A stretch of DNA of 10,521 nucleotides, from the NCBI GenBank assembly GCA_014239005.1, contig JABAAA010000016.1, positions 1 through 10,521 on the forward strand, read 5' to 3'. This DNA comes from Alphaproteobacteria bacterium. GTDB lineage: Bacteria; Pseudomonadota; Alphaproteobacteria; JABAAW01. A program made the position numbers and the translations under genes. This document shows positions 5,735-10,521 of the stretch, piece by piece (the stretch's first letter is position 1; each line of letters opens with the position of its first letter). The notes under the pieces were generated by a model. That model was not told the DNA's origin and ran no database searches. It worked only from the letters and a program-made list of their open reading frames with translations.

Positions 5735-7027
5735 ATGGCAAGACAGGACGGAGGGGCTTCGATAAACCGACAAGCGATGTGGGGGTGGTGCAGTTTCGAC
5801 TGGGCAAACTCTGCCTATCCGACGTTGATCGTCACCTTTGTCTTTCCCGCCTTTTTTGCGAAAGCGATCGTTGGCGATGCAGTGTTGGGACAGGTTTATT
5901 GGACGCAAACGATCGGGTGGTCGGCTTTGCTAGTTGCGATCACAGCACCGCTGCTGGGACATCTTGTCGATCGCACGGGAGCGATACGCGGCATGCTGTT
6001 GTTCTTTTCGGCGACGACGATGGTCTTGTGCGCATTGTTGTGGTTTGCCGTGCCTGGCGAGCGCTCGCTGTGGAGCGTGCTGTTCGTCGTGGGCTTGTCG
6101 AATGTCGCCTTCGAGCTTTCGGCGTTCCTGTACAACGCCTTGATGCCGACGTTGTTGCCGGATCAGCGACGCGGCATGCTTTCGGGGGTGGCGTGGGGAA
6201 TGGGCTACATGGGAGGATTGTCGGCGTTGCTGCTCGCGCTGCTGGTGTTCATTCGCCCCGAACAGCTTCCGTTCGGGTTGACGCACGAGGGCAACGAAAA
6301 TGTGCGAGCCGTCTTCGTGTTGGCGGGCCTGTGGTTTTTCCTGTTCTCGCTGCCGTTCTTCTCGACCCTGCTACGTTTGCCGACCTCGGCAATGGAAAAA
6401 CGCAAGGTAGGACAAAATCTAGGACAAAAGGTAGGACGCAAAACGCGTTCGTTCTCGCTCTGGCAAGGGCGCGGTCTGTCGCGCGCCGGACGTTTCCTGC
6501 TCGCGCGCATGCTCTACAGCGACGGCGTCACGACAATTTTTGCCGTCGGAGGCATCTTCGCCGTCAGCGTGCATGGTTTTTCGATTGAAGGCGTTTTGCT
6601 GTTCGGAATCTTGATGAATGTGACCGCGGCGCTTGGTGCGATCGTCGGGGGGTTTGTCGAGAATCTTGTCGGCGCGATGAAGGTCGTGCGCGTCTCCATC
6701 GTCGCCGTCTTGCTGTTGGGCTTGGGGCTGATTGTCTTGCCCGGCGAGCCCGTCTTTTGGGTTTGTGCCTTGACGATGGGGATCTTCTTCGGACCGTTGC
6801 AATCGTCCAGTCGGGTTATTCTCTCTCGCCTTGTGCCGGAAGAAGCTGCAGGACAAGCCTTCGGGTGGTATGCGTTTTCGGGCAAGTCGACGGCGGTCTT
6901 GGGACCTTTGTCCGTTTCTGTTGCCACCGCTTTTTTTGCAGACAACAGACTGGGCTTGTTGCCGATTTTGCTGTTCCTGTTGGGCGGCGTGCTGCTGTTG
7001 CCGCGCCGCGAGGTCGAGGCGGGTTAA
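5735..7027 (+). CDS. UMF1-family major facilitator permease
   Basis: A polytopic inner-membrane protein of 430 residues with about 12 hydrophobic segments. The N-terminal motif WCSFDWANSAYPT and the later RMLYSDG are typical of the UMF1 (Atg22-like) family of the major facilitator superfamily. The substrate of most bacterial members is unknown. ATG 5735 is preferred because AAGGA (5720-5724) lies 10 bases before it but only 1 base before the alternative ATG 5726. The central cytoplasmic loop carries a three-fold VGQN/LGQK/VGRK repeat at about residues 225-236. The stop is followed after one base by the WbpB-type gene, so the two are probably co-translated. This suggests a link to sugar metabolism or export, which is inference only. 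Confidence 0.88.
   Translation: MARQDGGASINRQAMWGWCSFDWANSAYPTLIVTFVFPAFFAKAIVGDAVLGQVYWTQTIGWSALLVAITAPLLGHLVDRTGAIRGMLLFFSATTMVLCALLWFAVPGERSLWSVLFVVGLSNVAFELSAFLYNALMPTLLPDQRRGMLSGVAWGMGYMGGLSALLLALLVFIRPEQLPFGLTHEGNENVRAVFVLAGLWFFLFSLPFFSTLLRLPTSAMEKRKVGQNLGQKVGRKTRSFSLWQGRGLSRAGRFLLARMLYSDGVTTIFAVGGIFAVSVHGFSIEGVLLFGILMNVTAALGAIVGGFVENLVGAMKVVRVSIVAVLLLGLGLIVLPGEPVFWVCALTMGIFFGPLQSSSRVILSRLVPEEAAGQAFGWYAFSGKSTAVLGPLSVSVATAFFADNRLGLLPILLFLLGGVLLLPRREVEAG
6408..6443 (+). repeat. 12-base tandem repeat coding for a basic loop in the permease
   Basis: Units TAGGACAAAATC, TAGGACAAAAGG and TAGGACGCAAAA follow one another directly. In frame they code for VGQN, LGQK and VGRK, a basic hydrophilic stretch in the loop between the two six-helix halves. 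AT-rich compared with the surrounding gene. Confidence 0.8.
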
Positions 7028-7028
7028 T

Positions 7029-7973
7029 GTGAGTGCGCGCAAGAAGACCTTTGCATTGATCGGAGCTGCGGGCTATGTCGCCCCGCGTCACATGAAGGCG
7101 ATCAAGGATGTGGGCGGCGATTTGTTGGCGGCGATGGATCCGAACGACGCGATCGGGTTCATGGATCGTTATTATCCCGACGCTCGTTTTTTCAAAGAGT
7201 TCGAGCGCTTCGAAAGGTTCATCGATCAGTGCAACCGTCGCGGCGAGCCCGTGAATTACATGGGGATCGTCTCCCCTGACTACCTGCACGATTCGCACAT
7301 CCGCTATGCCTTGCGTGCAGGAGCAGACGCGATCTGCGAAAAGCCACTGGTGTTGAACCCTTGGAACTTGGACGGCTTGCAAGAGTTGGAGCGCGAGACG
7401 GGTCGCAGGGTCTATGTTGTTTTGCAACTGCGCTTGCATCCCGACATTATAAAGTTGCGTGATGAGCTGGCATCGAGCAAGAAGGTTCACGATGTGGATC
7501 TCACTTACATTACGCCGCGCGGGCGGTGGTTTCAGATTTCGTGGAAGGGCGACGAGGGCAAGTCCGGCGGTTTGGCGACCACGATCGGCATCCATTTCTT
7601 CGACATGTTGCATTTGCTGTTTGGCAAGGTTTCCTTGAACATCGTGCATGTCCGCGATCGACAGCGTGTGGCGGGCTATATGGAGTTGGAGCGCGCGCGC
7701 GTGCGCTGGTACTTGTCGATCGATCGCAACGACTTGCCTGAGGGCAGTGCGCCCGATCAACCCTATCGCAGCATTCGTTTGGATTCGCGCGCGATCGAGT
7801 TTTCGGACGGGTTTACCGAACTGCACTCGGACGTGTATCGCGATGTGATGGAAGGGAAGGGTTTGGGCGTCGAAGAGGCGCGTTCTTCGATCCAAATTGT
7901 CAGCGAGATCCGCGAGCATGCTCTTCAGGTCAATATGGGTGAGCCGCATCCGTTTGCGCGCAAGTATCTTTAG
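7029..7973 (+). CDS. wbpB: WbpB/WlbA-type UDP-N-acetyl-glucosaminuronate 3-dehydrogenase
   Basis: This Gfo/Idh/MocA-family enzyme should oxidise the 3-hydroxyl of UDP-N-acetyl-D-glucosaminuronic acid with NAD+, giving the 3-keto sugar for the next gene's transaminase. From GTG 7029 there are 314 residues, the normal size. The Rossmann segment is ALIGAAGYVAPRHMKAI (9-25), and the catalytic loop CEKPLVLNPW has K105. Other family-like segments are DVDLTYITPRGRW, GIHFFDML and ELERARVRWYLSIDRNDLPE. Overall resemblance from memory is closer to Pseudomonas WbpB than to the lipid A enzyme GnnA, a related alternative. The start is 1 base after the permease stop, with GAGG at 7016-7019 as the ribosome site. 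The wbpA-, wbpD- and wbpI-type genes needed for the whole pathway are not in the window. Confidence 0.88.
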   Translation: MSARKKTFALIGAAGYVAPRHMKAIKDVGGDLLAAMDPNDAIGFMDRYYPDARFFKEFERFERFIDQCNRRGEPVNYMGIVSPDYLHDSHIRYALRAGADAICEKPLVLNPWNLDGLQELERETGRRVYVVLQLRLHPDIIKLRDELASSKKVHDVDLTYITPRGRWFQISWKGDEGKSGGLATTIGIHFFDMLHLLFGKVSLNIVHVRDRQRVAGYMELERARVRWYLSIDRNDLPEGSAPDQPYRSIRLDSRAIEFSDGFTELHSDVYRDVMEGKGLGVEEARSSIQIVSEIREHALQVNMGEPHPFARKYL

Positions 7974-7984
7974 TCGTGTCAGAA

Positions 7985-8043
7985 TTTGGGCGAAAGGGGC
8001 TGGAGCGAAAAGGTTTGGGGCGAGAAGGTTTGGGGCGAAATGG
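7985..8043 (+). repeat. Degenerate 15-base tandem repeat before and over the aminotransferase start
   Basis: TTTGGGGCGAGAAGG (8014-8028) and TTTGGGGCGAAATGG (8029-8043) match at 13 of 15 bases. A weaker copy lies at 7999-8013 (GCTGGAGCGAAAAGG) and another at 7985-7999. Each copy carries a ribosome-site-like GAAAAGG or GAGAAGG, and the last has become the start region of the aminotransferase gene. Read in frame the array would encode WGEKV-like repeats, but I place it in the leader. Confidence 0.75.
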
Positions 8044-9221
8044 CGTTGAGCGGATTGGCGTTTGCGGTTGTGGCGGTTTCTTTTATTGATTTGGCGGCGC
8101 AGCGCGCGCGCATCCGACAAGCACTGAGCGAGGGAATCGAGCGTGTGCTTGCGCACGGGCGTTTCGTCTTGGGACCTGAGGTTCAGGCGTTGGAACAGGC
8201 GCTCTCGGCGAGGAGCGGGGTTGCGCACACGATCGCTTGCGCGAACGGCACGGACGCCTTGACGCTTGCGTTGCGCGCGGAGGGAATCGGCGCGGGCGAT
8301 GCGGTGTTTGTTCCTGCCTTCACCTTTGCGGCGCCTGCGGAGGCGGCGCTGTTGTGTGGCGCTGTTCCTTTTTTTGTCGATATCGACCAAGACTTCGCGC
8401 TCGACGCCGCGTCGCTGAAACGCGCCGTCGTGGAGGCGCGAGAACAGGGGTTGCGTGCGCGCGCTGTGGTGGTGGTCGATCTCTACGGTCTTCCTGCCGA
8501 TTACGAATCGTTGCTGGCTGTCGTGCGGGAGGAGGACTTGTTTTGTGTGATCGACGCGGCGCAGAGTTTCGGGGCATGTTACGGCGGACGCTCGACCGTG
8601 TCTTTGGGCGATGTGGCGACGACCAGCTTTTTCCCGACCAAGCCTTTGGGTTGTTACGGCGATGGTGGTGCGGTGTTTGCTGCCGATGCCGAACGCGCGC
8701 GCGTCGTGCGCGAGACCGCGAACCATGGTCAGGAGGCGGGGCGGCGTTATTGTCATCGAAGGGTGGGGACGAACTCGCGTCTCGACACGTTGCAAGCTGC
8801 TGTCTTGTTGGCGAAGCTGGCGGTGTTTGACGAGGAGTTGTCGCTACGCCAAGGGGTGGCGGAAACTTACGAAAGGTTCTTTCGACAGGCGTTGCAAGGC
8901 AAGGACGAGCAGACAACGTCGTCTCTTTTACGTTTGCCGCGTGTTCCCGAAGGGCGTTCTTGCGTGTGGGGACAGTACACGCTGCGGAGCGCGCGGCGCG
9001 ATGCGATTTGCGAACATTGTGAGCAGGCGGGGGTGGCGACGCTTGTCCACTATCCTCTTGCGCTGTGTGAGCAGGAGGCTTTTCGTCGTTGTCCTGTGGT
9101 GGGGGGCGGCGTTCCGCAATCCGAGCAGGCAGCGGCGGAGGTGGTCAGTCTTCCGATGCATCCTTATTTGCGTGCAGAGCAACAGGAGGAGGTGGTCGCG
9201 GCGGTCTTGAAGGCGTTCTAG
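8040..9221 (+). CDS. wbpE: WbpE-type PLP-dependent UDP-sugar 3-aminotransferase (DegT/DnrJ/EryC1 family)
   Basis: It should transfer an amino group from glutamate to the 3-keto position of the UDP-sugar made by the preceding enzyme, giving UDP-2-acetamido-3-amino-glucuronic acid. The protein has 393 residues from ATG 8040, about 30 more than typical. VSFIDLAAQ near residue 13 is where the family usually begins. The motif FFPTKPLGCYGDGG carries the PLP lysine K201. CANGTDAL, FVPAFTFAAPAEA and IDAAQSFGA are typical cofactor and active-site segments, and RVGTNSRLDTLQAA follows. Other possible starts are TTG 7986, reading through the tandem repeat, and GTG 8070. AGAAGG at 8023-8028 is the likely ribosome site. 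The 66-base gap to wbpB is filled mostly by repeats. The two enzymes form an obvious pathway pair. Confidence 0.88.
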   Translation: MALSGLAFAVVAVSFIDLAAQRARIRQALSEGIERVLAHGRFVLGPEVQALEQALSARSGVAHTIACANGTDALTLALRAEGIGAGDAVFVPAFTFAAPAEAALLCGAVPFFVDIDQDFALDAASLKRAVVEAREQGLRARAVVVVDLYGLPADYESLLAVVREEDLFCVIDAAQSFGACYGGRSTVSLGDVATTSFFPTKPLGCYGDGGAVFAADAERARVVRETANHGQEAGRRYCHRRVGTNSRLDTLQAAVLLAKLAVFDEELSLRQGVAETYERFFRQALQGKDEQTTSSLLRLPRVPEGRSCVWGQYTLRSARRDAICEHCEQAGVATLVHYPLALCEQEAFRRCPVVGGGVPQSEQAAAEVVSLPMHPYLRAEQQEEVVAAVLKAF

Positions 9222-9243
9222 AACGAACATGGCGTTAGATAGA

Positions 9244-10521
9244 TTAGAGGTTGAGAATTTTTGGCAGGAAGAGGACGAGTTGAGGAAAGAGCAGCAAGAG
9301 GGCGATGCGTAACAGGTCTGCGGAGAGAAAGGGGATGGAGGCGCGGAAGATACGCTGCAAAGGTACTGTTTGCGCGATGCGATGGATGATCAGGCAGTTC
9401 AAGCCCACGGGAGGGGTGATGAGTCCGATCTCGACGAGGATGAGCGCGAGAATGCCGAACCACAGCTGGAAGTGTTCGGGCGGCATGCCGAAATCGAGCG
9501 CGCTCAATACCGGCCAGAGCAACGGCATGGTGAGAACGACGATCGACAGGCTGTCGAGAAAACAGCCGAGCAGCACGAGCAGCAGCAGGGTGAGCAGCAG
9601 CAGGGTGTAGGGAGAAAGCGCGTTGTGTTGGATGGCGTGCGCGAGGGCTTGCGGCAGTCCTGCGAGCGCGAGGAAGGCGCTGAGGAGGTCTGCGGCGAGC
9701 AGGATGAAGAAGATCATCGCGCTGGTGCGTGCTGTTTCGGAGAGGATGGCGAGCAGGTCGGAAGCGATGTCGCGTCGGGACTTTGTGCCGTAGGCGGAGG
9801 CGAGGAAGTGGCAGAAGACGGCGCTACAGCCCAGTGCGGCGGCTTCGCTGGGCGTTGTCCATCCTGCGTAGAGTCCTCCGATGACGAGCGCGATGACGGC
9901 GAAGGCGGGCAGAACTTGCAACAATGCTTTTCGTTGCTCTTTGGAGGAGACGCGGGGTGCTTGGGGAGCGTTGTGCGGATTTTTGCGTGCGTAGAGGGCT
10001 GCGGTCGTCATGTAGAACATGGCGGCGAGAATGCCGGGGACGAGAGCGGCGGCGAAGAGTTTGGCGATGTTCGCCTCTGTGATGATGGCGAAGATGACGA
10101 GAACGATGGAGGGGGGAATCAAGATTCCCAACGTTCCTCCGATCGCCAATGTTGCGGCGGCGAAGCCTCCTTCGTAGGCGTGGGCTCTGAGCTCCGGCAG
10201 GGCGATGCGTCCCATCGTCGCAGCGGTGGCGAGCGAGGAGCCGCACATGGCGGCGAAGCCCGCGCATCCTGCAAGTGCTGCCATGGCGAGTCCTCCGCGT
10301 TTGTGTCCGATGACGGCGCGCGCGGCGCGAAAGAGGCTTCGGCTTAAGCCTGAGCGCGCGGCGCATTGTCCCATCAGGATAAACAACGGCACGACCGAAA
10401 GGTCGTAGGAGGAGAAGAGCCAAAAACCCGCCGTCTTCCAGTACGACAGCATGTTGGCGGTTGCACCTAGCAGGGCGAAGCCGAGGCTGGCGCTTGCGAT
10501 CATGGCGACGGCGACGGGCAT
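9244..10521 (-). CDS. TRAP transporter large permease (DctM family), 5' end beyond the window
   Basis: The large membrane subunit of a tripartite ATP-independent periplasmic transporter, which uses an ion gradient to import a solute delivered by a periplasmic binding protein. The 425 visible residues hold about a dozen hydrophobic segments. Family-like stretches include VVPLFILMGQ, GCAGFAAMCGSSLATAATMG, GTLGILIPPSIVLVIF, GWTTPSEAAALG and EIGLITPPVGLN near the C-terminus. An ATG occupies the last three bases, but the visible sequence MPVAVAMIAS matches the region about 25 residues inside a normal DctM, so the true start is probably just past the edge. The stop is 22 bases from the convergent wbpE stop, with no convincing terminator between. 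The small permease and binding-protein genes, if present, would lie to the right. The solute cannot be told from the sequence. Confidence 0.93.
   Translation of the reverse strand: MPVAVAMIASASLGFALLGATANMLSYWKTAGFWLFSSYDLSVVPLFILMGQCAARSGLSRSLFRAARAVIGHKRGGLAMAALAGCAGFAAMCGSSLATAATMGRIALPELRAHAYEGGFAAATLAIGGTLGILIPPSIVLVIFAIITEANIAKLFAAALVPGILAAMFYMTTAALYARKNPHNAPQAPRVSSKEQRKALLQVLPAFAVIALVIGGLYAGWTTPSEAAALGCSAVFCHFLASAYGTKSRRDIASDLLAILSETARTSAMIFFILLAADLLSAFLALAGLPQALAHAIQHNALSPYTLLLLTLLLLVLLGCFLDSLSIVVLTMPLLWPVLSALDFGMPPEHFQLWFGILALILVEIGLITPPVGLNCLIIHRIAQTVPLQRIFRASIPFLSADLLRIALLLLFPQLVLFLPKILNL

Noticed and set aside
6816..8795. A 659-codon open frame on the minus strand across the permease end, wbpB and part of wbpE.
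   Set aside because: It is antisense to three well-recognised genes, has Arg/His/Gln-rich composition without domains, and is explained by the GC-rich codon bias of the plus strand.
9222..9243. Bidirectional terminator between the convergent wbpE and dctM genes.
   Set aside because: Only a 4-base AACG/CGTT pairing without a T run is visible in the 22-base gap.
9370..10347. A 325-codon plus-strand frame opposite the TRAP permease gene.
   Set aside because: Very rich in Glu, Gly and Asp without recognisable domains; the opposite strand clearly encodes DctM.

Overview
The window reads as chromosomal DNA of a GC-rich Gram-negative bacterium. An alphaproteobacterium is most likely, but this is an inference from gene content and base use; I cannot name the genus. 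Supporting it are a minus-strand housekeeping block (SH3-domain protein, GlmM, RibF, DapB), a UMF1-type permease, nucleotide-sugar genes of the WbpB/WbpE type and a TRAP-transporter large permease. By hand count, bases 4441-4500 (glmM) hold 40 G+C of 60, whereas bases 361-420 (methyltransferase gene) hold only 17 of 60.

Layout from left to right. Bases 1-107 hold no supported gene, only a candidate tRNA promoter. A tRNA-Gln(TTG) gene (108-178) is followed directly by an AT-rich block reaching to about 1690. This block carries an overlapping pair, a beta-class DNA methyltransferase and a small protein with features of a type II restriction endonuclease. It looks like a restriction-modification cassette acquired next to a tRNA gene. 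Its right edge meets a 39-codon minus-strand ORF just after dapB, perhaps the 5' stump of a gene cut by the insertion.

Bases 1660-5439 form a tight minus-strand operon read right to left: secreted SH3-domain protein, glmM, ribF, dapB. The first two junctions are 4-base start/stop overlaps and the third gap is 11 bases. GlmM makes glucosamine-1-phosphate for UDP-GlcNAc, DapB makes the precursor of lysine and diaminopimelate, and the SH3-like protein is probably periplasmic. RibF makes FMN and FAD. The operon is therefore biased towards the cell wall. A tRNA-Gly(GCC) gene lies just upstream on the same strand.

Bases 5735-9221 run on the plus strand: a UMF1-family major facilitator permease, then one base later a WbpB/WlbA-type UDP-sugar 3-dehydrogenase, then a PLP-dependent WbpE-type aminotransferase. 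Together the last two would make a UDP-3-amino sugar acid for surface polysaccharide, starting from UDP-GlcNAc, whose synthesis needs GlmM. Bases 9244-10521 hold a convergent TRAP DctM permease gene that runs off the right edge.

A feature shared by several genes is the presence of short tandem duplications of 12-15 bases. They occur at the dapB start, the ribF N-terminus, the permease leader, the central loop of the permease and the leader of the aminotransferase gene. A run of nine C (nine G in the coding strand) lies inside dapB. The two points most worth following are the restriction-modification cassette, whose endonuclease appears to have a non-standard catalytic motif, and this pattern of short duplications.
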